A stretch of DNA of 64,000 nucleotides from Dugong dugon (GCA_030035585.1 CM057482.1:48341501-48405500); one strand, 5' to 3'. Counted from the stretch's first letter, positions 1-11,104 are shown. The notes: generated by a model from the letters alone, not told the origin. Numbers and translations are program-made.

Positions 1-429
1 AGAACATTTCATGTGGTAATCACAGGGCTGAGCCCCAGGAATGGAAACAGCAATGTCTGCAGTTGAGGGGCTGGTGTTCTTGTAATAGAGTAAACGGAAT
101 AATTTAGTGTGATGGATTGAATTGTGTCTCCTAAAAGATATGTTGAAGTCCTAATGCTTGAACCTGTGAATGTGATCTTGTTTGGAAACAGGGTCTTTGA
201 AGATGTAATTAATTAACATGAGATCCTACTGGAGGAGGGTAGGTCCTAATCCAATATAAGCTCTGTCCTTATAAAAGAGGAGAAGAGACAGAGTGAGGCA
301 GACAGAAGAAGGATACCATGTGAAGATACATCTGCAAGTCAGGAACACCTGGGTCTACAAGAAGCAAGGAAATATGAGTACTGACCTTCCCCTAGAGCCT
401 TTGGAGGGAGTATGGCTGGAAAAAAAGGC

Positions 430-547
430 TTGGGGACAGTGTCTGACCTCCTCCAACCCCACAGAGGGAAGGAGAACCAAGATCAACAACCCAAGACGGT
501 CAGGCATGCCTCCTCTCTCCACCATCTTTACCAATTCTGACATTAAC
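430..547 (-). mobile_element. ERVL 5' internal fragment with primer-binding site
   Basis: This stretch follows the LTR end on the - strand. It begins with a decayed tRNA-Leu primer-binding region (plus-strand 529-547) and matches 4289-4440 in the second copy over its length. It stops near a run of A at 421-427. It holds no reading frame of interest. Confidence 0.55.
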
Positions 548-1165
548 TGTCCCTCCCACAGCACTCTCTACTGTCTGCTGGGTTTGATAATTCATTGCAG
601 TGGCCACACAGAACTCACAGACAATACTCATAATTGTGGGGTTTATTAGGGAAGTAACAGGTTACCATTCAGGCTCAGGAACACTTAAGGATATAATTCT
701 TTCATCAGGACAGCCTCTTCCAAGCAGTGCTTGCAGGCCTTAGCCATGCTCTCCTTGGCCCTAGGTCTCTGCCCAAAGGCCCTCAGCTCTCTCTCCATGG
801 ACCTGGAAGCCCACCACGCCGTCTCCTGCTGCTGAGTCACTGATGCTGGGTCTCTCCTGCCACCACTTCTCACCGTCTTCAGGGTTACAGCTCACTCTCT
901 CTCAGTCTCCTGCTTCCAGGAACTTCTCAACATAGGGATCCCAGGTCCAAAGGACGTGCTGGGTCCTGACTGTTCTTCCTTGGCAGTGGTGGAGTTCTCT
1001 TTTTCCCATCTCTGGGATGACTCGTTTCAAGCCCAGCAGGATGGCAAAACTGACTAATCCTTTGGGAGGGCCACAATTACCCTATCACATAGTCCCGCCC
1101 AATCACTTGGGTGGGAGTTACAAGACCATGGCTTGAAAGACCACACACAAAAGTAATCTGTCACA
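548..1165 (-). mobile_element. ERVL-type LTR (old endogenous retrovirus)
   Basis: Read on the - strand, this 618-bp unit starts TGTGACAGATTAC and ends GGGACA, giving TG...CA termini. It contains an AATAAA signal (plus-strand TTTATT at 642-647). Just past its end, at 529-547, is a sequence close to the leucine-tRNA primer-binding site of ERVL elements, and about 110 bp of 5' internal sequence follows to about 430. A second copy of the same family lies at 3588-4288 on the + strand. No coding region is attached. Confidence 0.7.
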
Positions 1166-1253
1166 CCCCAGTGGCCTGGCCAACATGTTGATTTGTACCT
1201 TAGTCCCCAGAACTGTGAGGCACCCAGTTTGTGGTGTTTTGTTACTGTAGTCC

Positions 1254-2382
1254 TAGGAATTTGCCCACGGGACTAGTCAGTGGTCCCTGGCATGGTCAAT
1301 ACCTGTCAGTCGTCATCGTTTGTTCTTATGACAATAAGATGCCAGCAGGAAGTGAGCCCCTGATGCAGGGCCTGACATCTGGAAGTTGCTCAGCATGCAT
1401 TAGTTTCCTGTTGCCCTAGTTTGCAAACGAGAAAACAGGCTTAGTGGGGTTAGGTGCCTAGCTGTGATCACGCAATGAGTGGCATGCAGACCCCAGGCCC
1501 AGGCTCCTCTCCACACACCCCAGGAAGAGAACAGAACCCTAAGCTCTGGGCTGGCTGCAAAGTGTCTCTCTCGGGATTCAGTGAAGTGCTTCAACAAGCC
1601 TGATTTGGCCTGAACTTCCAAGAAGAAAACTGGGCTCTTTCTCCCCATCATGTCAGGCCCTGGCTGTGCGGAGACCCTTTCTAAGTGGATGGCATTGGGA
1701 ACTGCAGACTTCTGCAGCTGGGTCTTGGCAGGGCTTCCCACCAGGCAGAGTGGGCAGCTCAGCAGCTGGGGAGCTGGAGGCCATGTCAGCCACTGCTGGC
1801 TTAGCCACTTTTGGGGGATCGAGCACTACTATCCCCTCAGACTAAATGGTCACACTTGTCAGGAGGACAGGCACCAAGGACACTGGTGGCAGTGCAGCCG
1901 TCCTCCCCTTGCCTGGCTCTGGACGACCCCTTGGCCAGGGGATGCATCTGGCATGGACCTCTGGCTCCTTGCTCGGCATGTCCTATAAACAGGGCTGGCT
2001 CGGAGCTCAGCCACCTCCCTGCCAGCCTGGCTCCAGTGCCAGGGGAAATGGGACAGATTCGAGCACTTGTGGTCTTAAGGCGTGGGGACAGAATTGGCCT
2101 TCGGACTGGGCACATCCATTCCACCCAGGCGGGTTAGAGACCCGAGGAAGTCCAGGGCTCCACCAAGGGCAGAAAGAGAGGATGGAAAAGGTCTCAGGCC
2201 AGAGCAGCCCTTCGGCCAAAGTACTGGAGCTTGGTATGTCCAAATATTCTGGAAGTTTCCTTTGAAGCACCAACACAATGAATTCCATGTTCCAGACTGA
2301 AACCCTGAAGACTCTTAAACCTACCCATTCCCACTGAGGGGTTGTTGGGGTGAGGAGAGGACTTTTAGAAACAGCTCTTAAT
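1254..2382. other. Non-repeat stretch with a weak MIR trace
   Basis: No gene is supported here. Positions about 1400-1500 resemble the core of a MIR SINE ('tttgcaaacgagaaaacagg' followed by text like 'agctgtgatcac...gagtgg'). The rest is moderately GC-rich and several overlapping frames stay open by chance on both strands without any recognisable domain. Confidence 0.4.
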
Positions 2383-2438
2383 GTCCTATGAATCCCACTT
2401 TTACCCCCAAATTGTGCCCCCCAAAAAGATATGGTGAA

Positions 2439-2883
2439 CTGAACATTTTGATCAGGAACCCAATAGATGAATCCTGATAAAAAGGGAGAAAAATGTGGAA
2501 CAGAACTTCAAATTCTTAAAGAATCCAGACTTACTGGACCTTTTGAGGCTGGAAGAGTCCCCAACCCTATGGCCCTGAGTTGCTCTTCACACCTTGAATT
2601 GAAACTATCCTGTGAAGTCACCTTTAAACTAAGTAACAGTTTAGCCCAAAGAGTAAAGGTTCTCACCTTTGAGTGCTGCATTTTTTTTTTTAAAGAAAGA
2701 AAGTTATCTACATAAGACCGCTATTTTAAAGCATAGATGAGAAGATTAGGGGGCAGGGAGATTAAGTAAATGGAAGTGAAACAACCAGAACAGAAATAAT
2801 GAGAAGGTTGACACAATGTGAAGAATATAAGCAATGTGGAATGAGAGCTGGTTTTGCTGTGAGTATTTTCACCAAAAAAAAAA
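2439..2883 (+). mobile_element. L1-type 3' end (family A), older copy
   Basis: A truncated non-LTR element that ends in an A tract. It is bounded by 16-bp direct repeats at 2423-2438 and 2884-2899 that differ at one base, as expected of a target-site duplication. Its body ('ttttgatcaggaacc', 'ggaacagaacttcaaattct', 'accctatggccctgagttg') matches 22690-23159 and 24960-25445. The three copies look like the 3' untranslated region of an afrotherian L1, though I could not check this against a library. Confidence 0.65.
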
Positions 2884-2982
2884 AAAAAGGTATGGTGAAG
2901 TCCTAACCCCTAGTACCTGTGAATGTGACCATGTTTGGAAAATGTCTTTTCAAATGTTATCAGTTAGGTTAACATGAGGTCA

Positions 2983-3286
2983 GGGATGGATTACCCAATA
3001 AGCAAGGTAAGCACGTGTTTTGGGCGTCAACAAAACAGGAGAACCAGTTGTCCAAAGCAAAAACCCAGAGATGCCAAGCAGACAGGACACAAGGAAAAGC
3101 GAGTGCCGCAGTGGAAGGGAACTGGAAGGGCACTAAATGAAGCTGATACCTACTAAGACACACACACACACACACACGTGTGTGTGTATATAACTGACAG
3201 ATCCTGTTTGAATGTGTGAGCAAGCAGAGGAGGGGGCATCACAGATGGTCCGTGTTTAGGACCCTCACTTGCCTTAATCAGTCCCT
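2983..3286. mobile_element. Unidentified 304-bp insertion with target duplication
   Basis: The flanking LTR text continues on either side, and an 11-bp direct repeat ACATGAGGTCA lies at 2972-2982 and 3287-3297. The insert starts 'gggatggattacccaataag', carries a CA/TG microsatellite near 3158-3190 and ends 'cttaatcagtcccta'. It has no A-rich tail and no clear inverted termini. I do not recognise the family. Confidence 0.5.
3158..3190. repeat. CA/TG microsatellite
   Basis: About eleven CA units run directly into a short TG run, so the two halves can pair. It lies within the unidentified insertion. Confidence 0.85.
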
Positions 3287-3587
3287 ACATGAGGTCATAC
3301 TTGAGTAGGTCCTGATCCTGTATGAGTAGTGTCCTTATGAGAGAGACAGACAGAGGAAGGACAGCCATATGAACACACATCCACAAGCCGAGGACCTCCA
3401 GGGCCATCTGGGGCTACTAGAAGCTGGGAGAGACTGCAAAGGATCTTCCCCTAGGGCTGACAGAGAGACCATGGCCCTCCCGCCACCGTGAATTCAGACT
3501 TCCAGCCTCTAGAACTGTGACAAAATAAATTTCTGTTGTTTAAACTACCCAGTTTGTGGTTTTTTGTTTTTTGTTTTGGCAGTGCGG

Positions 3588-3834
3588 TGCGATGGATTGC
3601 TTTTGTGTGGCCTTTCTCGCCATGGTCTTGTAACTCCCACTCAGGTGATTTGGCGGGCATGTGCAGATAGAGTAATTGTGGCCCACCAAAGGGATTGGTC
3701 AGTTTTGTCTTAAAATAGAGCCAATTCCAGAGCAAAGAGAGGATCCTACCACCACCAAGGAAGAACAGCCAGGAGCAGAGAGTGCATCCTTTGGACCCAG
3801 GATCCCTGTGCTGAGAAGCTCCTGGGACCAGGAG

Positions 3835-3904
<70 letters not shown>

Positions 3905-4288
3905 GTAACCCTGAAGACGCTGAGAAGCAGTGGCAGTGGCAGGAGAGACCGGCAGGAGACTGCGCAGTGGGCTTCCCAGCCCACGAAGCAAGAAAGCTGA
4001 GTGCCTGGGGGTGCCTCTGGGAACTTAGTGGCAGGGGCTAAAAGAGCTTCTTAACATCTGCCTGAGCAGGCAGACACCTACAGCCAGAGAGAGGTATGCC
4101 TGCAAGCACAGCTGAAAAGAGGCTATCCTGATGGAAGAACTGTATCTTGAGTGTTCTTGAGCCTGATTTGTAACCTGTTACTTCCCTAATAAACCCCATA
4201 ATCGTGAGTATTAGCTGTGAATTCTGTGTGGTTATTGCAATGAATTTTCAAACCCAGCAGAGAAGTAGAGAAGGCTGTGGGAGGGACA
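3588..4288 (+). mobile_element. ERVL-type LTR, + strand copy
   Basis: This LTR is the + strand homologue of 548-1165. It starts near TGCGATGGATTGC, contains AATAAA at 4188-4193 and ends GGGACA at 4288. It is longer than the other copy because of a pure AG dinucleotide run at about 3837-3902. The shared text 'atggtcttgtaactcccac' and 'cttccctaataaacccc' makes the relationship plain. It directly follows the 3' end of a MaLR LTR. Confidence 0.7.
3837..3902. repeat. AG dinucleotide microsatellite inside an LTR
   Basis: More than 30 uninterrupted AG units follow 'gaccag gagaccg'. The homologous - strand copy near 890-920 has only a short, imperfect CT run, so the expansion happened after insertion. 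Confidence 0.95.
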
Positions 4289-4440
4289 GTTGGTGTCAGA
4301 GCTGGTAAAGATGACGAAGAGGGGAGGCGTGTCCGACCTCCTCCTCACAGGAATCAGCCTTGGGCTGTTGATCTTGATTCTCCTTCCCCCTTGGGAAGTT
4401 AGGGGAGGTCAAACACCGCCCCCACACCATTTTTACAGGC
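4289..4440 (+). mobile_element. ERVL primer-binding site and 5' internal fragment
   Basis: Positions 4291-4307 read TGGTGTCAGAGCTGGTA, close to the leucine-tRNA primer-binding site of ERVL-type retroviruses and placed two bases after the LTR end, as expected. About 130 bp of shared internal sequence follows, matching 430-528 in the other copy. The copy then loses similarity and no gag or pol sequence is visible. Confidence 0.6.
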
Positions 4441-5357
4441 AGAGCTAGGAAACTAATACACACCCAAAGGGGAAGAAGAGTATAGGTTGCGTCCCCCTTC
4501 ACCTCAAATCACATAAGCAGGGCTCTAAGAGACCTTCTCAGAATTTTAATCTTGTTCCCCTAAGGTGTCAGGAGCACAGCGAATGGGGCCTGGCTTCCAC
4601 CTGCAAAACCAAGAGCAAGAAACGGGCCTACTGTGCTCTAGTGGCAGAGCTGGGGTGAGGGCAGACCACATCCCAAGGCCTGGCCAAAGGTTAGCGACCT
4701 GGGCAATATGCAATGGATGACAGTGAGGGGTCCCCTTAGATGCAGCCCAAGGGGCCCAGCTGCAAAGAAGATGGAGGTCCCCACCATCATAGAACTATGT
4801 TCACCCAGGTCAAGGGAACTCAGCCTAAACCTCCCAGGGATTGTGGGTGGGGTGTCCCTGAAGAACTCAGCACCTAGAAAAAAGTCGCTGGAGCAAAGCC
4901 ACCTGAGTCTAGAGGAGCCCATGCCAGACCACAATAGCAGCACCTGGCGCCCCTCCGCTCTCCTCCCACTCTGCTCTCTGACTAGGAAGTTCAGACACCA
5001 AGCGAGGTGAGGCAGAGGACAAAGGGAAGGAGCCAGCCTCAGCCTCTTCCCCAACTCCAGACTTCCTGTCTGCAGCAGCCTGCCCTGGGGGTGGGAAAAG
5101 ACCACCAGAAACACGCCCACAGTTGAACCTAGTAGGCACATGGTTCATTTCAGTGAGAGAGAGCACACACTTCCGTGAACCACGGGGCATCTCAGCAAGA
5201 GGGTGTCAGAAAAGCCGTGGTTCGGACTTATGTTGGGTGACTTGGAGGAGGGCTCAAGGAAGCGGGACTTTGCTCTAGATTGGGTGCTGTCAGGAAGTGG
5301 GAACAATTCCCAGACTGGGAATCTCAGTAAGTCTTACCTATAGGGACAGCCCACCAC
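4441..5357. other. No recognised gene or repeat
   Basis: Single-copy-looking sequence, GC-rich between 4600 and 5100. Open frames on both strands here (for example 4638-5141 on the - strand) have no recognisable domain, and nothing suggests splice-bounded exons. Confidence 0.4.
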
Positions 5358-5692
5358 CCATGGACTGCCAGAAGAACAAACAGATCAGTCTGAGAAGAAA
5401 TACAACCAGAATGCTTCTTAGAAGAGAGGATGGCAAGACTTTGGCTTGCTTACTTTGTACACATCATCAGGAAAGGCCAATCGCTAGAAAAAGACATTAT
5501 GTTTGGTAAAGTAGAGGGTCAACAAAAACAAGAGAAACACTCAGTGAGATGGATTGATACAATAACCACAACAATGGGCTCAAACATACCAAGGATCATG
5601 AAGATGGTGCAGGACTGAGCAACGTTTCCTTCTGTTATACGTAAGGTCGCAGCGAGTTGGAGCTTACCCATAGCAACTAACAACAACAAGGA
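5358..5692 (+). mobile_element. RTE LINE 3' end, 5'-truncated
   Basis: The copy begins near 'catggactgccagaagaac' and ends in 'aactaacaacaacaag', the CAA-rich RTE tail. It matches the last 330 bp of the full-length RTE at 34470-37684 and the truncated copy at 55092-55442. The encoded fragment is the extreme C-terminus of the RTE polyprotein and the frame is broken. Confidence 0.8.
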
Positions 5693-6349
5693 GAGAATAC
5701 TAGAGAGGGGCTAAAGCTGTAACCGGCAGAGCAACAGCAGGCTGTCGTTTTAACCACGTGAGAAGGGTGTTTGCTATTTTATGGTTTACACAGTGACCTT
5801 GTTTTTGTCTGCACTTAGAACTATGAAGTGGCTGTTTTGTCCCCTCCATTACGGTCATGGAGTGTGTTGCTCGACGTTGATGTTCCGTGAGATTGTTTGT
5901 GTCTGCAGGACATCAAGGCCTGGCTGAAAGCACCAGGCCAGCCACCAAGTGCCGAGGATGCTCTTCTTACCTTTGAAAAGGGCAATCCATCATGCAGCCT
6001 GTAAGGCCCTGTCTCCTGGTCCTCTTAGCTCTCCAGCCTCATAGCTGCTGTCTATGCCACAGCCACACTAGCCTTTCTGCACCTCCAACACGCCCTGTTC
6101 CTCCCACTACTGGAAGCATCCTTCTCCACTCCCCACCCCATGCTCCCTGCAGAACTCTCTGTCACTCTCTCAATGGTCCCCAGAATAAACTCTCTTAGAG
6201 CCCCACCTCTCCCATTATAACATTTACTCCTGTGATTGGCTGATGATGTCTGTCCCCCATTACTGTAAACAAGAGCTGGGACTTCTCTTTTTATTCATCA
6301 CTGTATTCCCAGCACATATATCAGTGTCAGGCACTTAAAATTGTTAAGT
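5693..6349. other. No recognised gene or repeat
   Basis: Mixed-composition sequence with no supported gene. A T/C-rich passage lies at about 6000-6190, and a short MIR-like 3' trace ('tgtattcccagcacatatat...gtcaggcact') at about 6300-6345. Confidence 0.35.
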
Positions 6350-6362
6350 AATATACCCCAGA

Positions 6363-6666
6363 GTGCAGTGGTGGTGCAGTGGTAGAATTCTCACCTTCCA
6401 TGCAGGAGACGGGGGTTTGATTCCAGGCCAATGCACCTCATGCACATCTACCACTAGAGACTTGAGTCAGTGGATGCTTGAGTGTTGCTATAATGCTGAA
6501 CAGTTTTCAGTGGAGCTTCCAGACTAAAATGGACCAGGAAGAAAGGCCTGGTGATCTACTTCTGAAAATCAACCAATGACAAATCCTATGAACCACTATG
6601 GTTCAATCCCATAGTGCATGGGGTTGCCATGAGTCAGGGGCTGACTTGATGGCAGCTAACAACAAC
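6363..6666 (+). mobile_element. tRNA-Gly-derived SINE with RTE body and tail
   Basis: Positions 6365-6435 match a glycine tRNA gene well: 'gtggtagaattctcacc' in the D-arm/anticodon region and a B box 'gggtttgattc'. The next block (about 6500-6600, 'gtggagcttccagactaaaa' onward) matches the 5' region of the RTE at 34580-34670. The end matches the RTE 3' tail ('gccatgagtcag...aacaacaaca'). Flanking direct repeats of about 14 bp lie at 6350-6363 and 6667-6680. See the related copies at 10316 and 47991. Confidence 0.8.
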
Positions 6667-6680
6667 AATATAACCCAAGA

Positions 6681-7442
6681 TGCAAGCAGGTCAAGGGCTT
6701 CACTAGGAGCACCGCCCTCACTGTTAGGAAGGGGTGTGAGTCAGCAGAAAGAAGCCATGATCAACTGGTAACATCTCCTGTGGGCAGAGGACTGAAAGGA
6801 GGGGGCACAGGAGCTTTGTGTTTGCTGACCCACACCTGGAGTCCTCCTGAACCATGGTCTTCAAACCATAATGCCCAGAAAGTTCTAGCCAGTGGGACAC
6901 TGAGGAACTGGACACCAGAGCGAAATTCTCTACCTCCACAAATTGCATTTGAAAATTTGAAAGACACTCTGATAAATTTAAAGCAATCATTGCCGTGACT
7001 CTTCACAATAAGTTTGAAATAGAAATCCAGGCCTGTTATACCAGGACAGAGGGTTTTTGCAAGGAAAAGACTCTCTACTTAGAACACTAATCAGAATATT
7101 GATTTCTGGCCAACAGCAGGGAATGTTTTTCACTCTCTTCAAAGGCCCACACACTGATAGACGCTGAAGAGGCATGCTCAGTCAATTCCAAATTAAAGAC
7201 AACTTCACTTGCAGATGTGTTTTGGAGTCTCAAAACCAAATAAGTGAGCAGCAACATGGCAGCTGCCCCATCCTATGGAACACTGAGGGCTGCCATGTTT
7301 CAGGGACGGTTCCATTTCCAGATTCCAGGCAACAGGCTTTGTATCTGTCATAAAGATAAAAGAGAATGTGTAGATATTCCAACTCTTCTTAAAGCACTTT
7401 TTTTTCCTGTCGTAATCTAGAATCCAGGCAGCCCTGAGTCAA
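6681..7442. other. No recognised gene or repeat
   Basis: No supported gene. The sequence is AT-moderate. Overlapping frames at about 6724-7006 on both strands have no recognisable domain. Confidence 0.35.
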
Positions 7443-9600
7443 TCACTGTTATTGTTATTACGCACCATTGAGTCGGTTCTGACTCATAGCGACCCTATGT
7501 ACAATAGAACAGAACACTGCCGGTCCTGCACAGTCCTCATAATCATTATGCTTGAGCCATTTTGTTGCAGCCTCTGTGTCAATTCATCTCATTGAGGGTC
7601 TTCCTCTTTTTAGATGAACTTCTGCTTTACCAGGCATGATGTCCTTCTCCAGGAACTGGTCCCTCCTGACATGTCCAAAGTACATGAGACGAAGATTCCA
7701 AGGAACACTCTGGCTGTACTTCTTCAATGACAGACTTGTTCCTTCTTCTGGCAGTCCGTGGTATATTCATATTCTTTGCCAACACTATCATTTAAAGACA
7801 TCAATTCTTCTTTGGTCTTCCTTATTCATTGTCCAGCTTTTGCATACATATGAAGCGATTGAAAATATCATGGCTTGGGTCAGGCGCACCTTAGTCCTCA
7901 AAATGACATCTTTGCTTTTCAACACTTTAAGGAGGTCTTTGCAGCAGATTTGCCCAATGCAATACGCCATTCAATTTCTCGACTGCTGCTTCTGTGGACG
8001 TTGATTGTGGATCCAAGTAAAATAAAATCCTTGACTTCAATATTTTTTATATTTATCATGATGTTGCTTATTGGTCCAGTTGTGAGGATTTCTATTTTCT
8101 TTATATTGAGATGTAATCCATACTGAAGGCTGTGGTCTTTGATCTTCATCAGTAAGTGCCTCAAGTCCTCTTCACTTTCAGCAAGCAAGGTTGTGTCATC
8201 TGCATATAGCAGATTGCTAATGAATCTTCCTCCAGATCTGATGCTGAGTTCTTCTTCATATAGTCCAGCTTCTTGGATTATTTGCTCAGCATACACATTG
8301 AATAAGTATGGTGAAAGATACAACCCTGATGCATGTCTTTCCTGACTTTAAACCACAAAGTATCACCTTGTTCTGTTCAAACGACTGCCCCCTTGTCTAT
8401 ATACAGGTTCCACGTGAGCACAATTAAGTTTTCTGGAATTCCTATTCTTCGAAATGTTATCCATAATTTGTTATGATCCACACAGTCGAATGCCTTTGTG
8501 TAGTCAATAAAACACAGGTAAAGATCTTTCTGGTATTCTCTGGTTTCAGCTAAGATCCATCTGACATCAGCAATGATATTCCTCATTCCACATCATCTTC
8601 TGAATCTGACTTGAATTTGTAGGAGCTCCCTGTTAATGTACTGTTGCAACCCATTTTGAATGACCTTCAGCAAAATTTTACTTGCATGAGACATTAATAA
8701 TATTGTTCAACAATTTCCACGTTCTGTTAGATCACCTTTCTTTGGAATAGGCACAAATATAGATCTCTTCCTATCAGTTGGTAGCTGACTTACAAATTTC
8801 TTGGCATAGACGAGTGAGTGTTTCCAGTGCTGCATCTATTTACTGAAACATCTCAATTGGTATTCCATCAGTTCTTGGAGACTTGTTTTTCACCAATGCA
8901 TTCAGTGCAGCTTGAACTTCTTCCTTCAATACTATCAGTTCTTGATTATATGCCACCTCCTGAAATGGCTGAACGTCAATCAACTCTTTTTGGAGCAGTG
9001 ACTCTGTGTATTTCTTCCATCTTCTTTTAGTGCTTCCTGTGTTGTTCAATATTTTGCCCATAGAATCCTTCGGTATTGTAACTCAAGGCTTGAATTTTTT
9101 TCTTCAGTTCTTTCAGCTTGAGAAATGCCAAGCGTGTTCTTCCCTTTTGGTTTTCTAACTCCAGGTCTGTGCATATTTCACCATAATACTCTACTTTGTC
9201 TTCTTGAGCCTCCCTTTGGAATCTTCTGTTCAGCTTTTTTACTTCATCATTTCTTCCATTTGCTTTAGCTATTCTATGTTCAAGAGCAAGTTTCAGAGTC
9301 TCTCTGACATCCATTCTGGTCTTTTCTTTCCTTCCTGTATTTTTAATGATCTTTTGCCTTCTTCATGCATGATGTCCTTGATGTCGTCCCACAACTTGTC
9401 TGGTCTTTGGTCATTAGTGTTCAATGTGTCAAATCTATTCCTCAGATGGCCTCTAAATTCAGGTGAGATATACTCAAGGTCGTACTTTGGCTCTCCTGGA
9501 CTTGTTTTAATTTTCTTCAGCTTCATCTTGAACTTGCATATGGGCAATTGATGGTCTGTTCTGTAATTGTGTCCAAGATTCAAGTAGAACCCGTCCTCTA
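7443..9600 (-). mobile_element. RTE LINE copy with reverse transcriptase, 5'-truncated
   Basis: On the - strand this is the 3' two thirds of an RTE (BovB-like) LINE. The frame at 9293-9600 encodes a linker region, 8840-9314 the region before the polymerase, and 7919-8586 the reverse transcriptase, with 'CFIDYTKAFD' and the catalytic YADD at 8195-8206. The 3' end is near 7443 with the RTE tail in reverse. Several frameshifts and stops split the frame, so it is inactive. The endonuclease domain is missing. It is a host-genome LINE, not a virus. Confidence 0.85.
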
Positions 9601-10315
9601 AGGTTGTCTCAACCAACGCAATCTCAGACATCTGGGAACGGAAACATTTTAAACACTCCAGACGCACCAGAAAGCATTTCTCAAGCACCACATCATCAGA
9701 GGCATACCCACATCCAGCCAAGAATTCAAGGAATAGGGCTAGGACATTCAGGCAAGTGTCACGAGGGACAGTCCCCTGGAGGCCGTGCTGTTCCCGGAGA
9801 GCATGCCATCCTACACCAACCCTCCCAGACTCACATGCCACCACCATTGGTCCTAACTCCCAGAGTGGCCTCCCTCAAGGCTGAACATTCTGACCCCTTT
9901 TCACACACCACCAGTGGATCTCCTGAAGCTGGAACAGTTAGTGCCAAAGTGCCTCACACTTGCTGATGTTTATTTTGCTTATTTTCTGACACACTTTGAT
10001 GAATGTTCAAAAAAGATGGCAATGATTTGAAGTTTCACCAGGAGGCCCAAGGGTGACACTCCACAGGAAAAGTCTCTGTGGTCCTTGGCTGGCCCTGAGT
10101 CTTGTCCACGTGTTCCAGTTGGAAGACCTGGAGAAGCTGACTCATCCAATTAAACTCACAACAGACTCGTGTTTTTAATGACCTCTTGCTTAGACAAAGG
10201 AGGGGAGAGGCGAGGAAGGGACCAAGGTAGGGACGATGCAGGAATAAGAGAGATTTTTAAAGTAGGAAAGTGAAAGCTCTCTGGAACTTCAGAGTGTTAA
10301 AGAATAGGAAGAGGG
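9601..10315. other. No recognised gene or repeat
   Basis: Single-copy-looking sequence upstream (in element sense) of the truncated RTE. The RTE frame happens to stay open to 9847, but that extension has no similarity to the full-length RTE at 34470-37684 and is probably chance. Confidence 0.4.
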
Positions 10316-10608
10316 GCAGTGGTGATTCAGTGGTAGAATTCTTGCCTTCCATGCAGCAGACCACGGTTTGATTCCTGGACAATGCACCTCACGCACAGCC
10401 ACCACCTTTCTGTCAAGTGGAGCCTTGAGTGTTGATATGATGCTAAACAGGTTTCAGTGGAGCTTCCTGATTAAGATGGACTAGGGAAAAAGGTCTGGTG
10501 ATGTACTTCTGAAACATCAGCCAGTGAAATCCCTATGGATCACAACAGTCTGATCCCACTGTGCATTGAGTCACCATACCTACTGGACAGCAGTTAACAG
10601 CAACACTT
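10316..10608 (+). mobile_element. tRNA-Gly-derived SINE with RTE body and tail
   Basis: Second copy of the tRNA-Gly chimera. The head reads 'gcagtggtgattcagtggta' and carries the B box 'cggtttgattc'. The middle block ('cagtggagcttcctgattaa') matches the RTE 5' region, and the tail ends 'agcagttaacagcaacac'. It is more diverged than the copy at 6363. Confidence 0.75.
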
Positions 10609-10735
10609 GAATAAAAACACAAAGGGACGGTTCTTGAGGCTGTGTGCTGGCTAAGAAGCCATGAGGCATTGTTTAAAGAGCCCTGATGGTGCCTGTTCTA
10701 TTTGTCCCAATAATGGCAGTTAAGTAGTTCATCAT

Positions 10736-10935
10736 AGATCCCTAGATGGCGCAAGTGGTTTGCACTCGACTGTTAACCTAAAGGTTGGCAGTTCGAACCC
10801 ACACAGCACTAACCCAGAAGAAAAGGCCTGATGATCTGCTTCCATTAAGATTATAGCCAAGAGAACCCTATGGAATACCACGCTGTAACACATGGAATTA
10901 CCATAAATTGGAATTGATTTGATGTTACTAACCAT
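10736..10935 (+). mobile_element. AfroSINE
   Basis: The head 'cctagatggcgcaagtggtt' and B box 'ggcagttcgaaccc' are tRNA-like. The body 'ccttaagattatagccaaga'-type text and the end 'ccataaattggaattgattt' follow the same order as the other AfroSINE copies here. Its tail is short. Confidence 0.75.
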
Positions 10936-11104
10936 AGCAAAAACAAGCAGCATGTCATACGGAAACATTTCAAAAGGAAAAAAAAGTTACACGCATGGAG
11001 ATGTTCACTGCAGTGTTATTTATTCCAGGTACAACCAGAAATCATGTAAATGTCTGGCAACAGGAAACGGCAGAGTGAAATACGAGGTGTCCGCTTGCTA
11101 GAAT

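Larger units (their letters stand above)
108..1253 (+). mobile_element. MaLR-type LTR, interrupted by an ERVL LTR
   Basis: The left part (about 108-425) begins with the MaLR-like TGTGATGGATTGAATTGTG and continues with the usual text 'ttgaagtcctaatg', 'cctgtgaatgtgatc' and 'tccttataaaagagg'. The right part (about 1166-1253) has the familiar 3' end 'cagaactgtgaggcaccc...tttgttactg'. The pieces are separated by an ERVL-type LTR on the opposite strand, so the MaLR copy is the older of the two. No internal retroviral sequence belongs to it. Family assignment is from remembered consensus features. Confidence 0.7.
2383..3587 (+). mobile_element. MaLR-type LTR in four pieces, twice interrupted
   Basis: Recognisable pieces lie at 2383-2438, 2900-2982, 3298-3480 and 3480-3587, in the normal order. 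They include 'attgtgccccccaaaaagat', 'gaagtcctaacccctagtac', 'tgtccttatgagagagacag' and 'aactgtgacaaaataaattt'. The first break holds an L1-type 3' end (2439-2883) with target duplications, and the second holds an unidentified 304-bp insertion (2983-3286), also with duplications. An ERVL LTR abuts its 3' end. Confidence 0.65.

Noticed and set aside
548..4440. A single provirus between the two ERVL LTRs
   Set aside because: The LTRs are in opposite orientation and the sequence between them contains no gag, pol or env text, only other repeats and unique DNA.
6365..6435. A functional tRNA-Gly gene
   Set aside because: The match continues into a SINE body and tail, two further copies exist, and there are changes in conserved stems.
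9601..9847. Upstream extension of the RTE frame as a fusion gene
   Set aside because: The extension does not match the full-length RTE; it is probably flanking DNA that happens to stay open.
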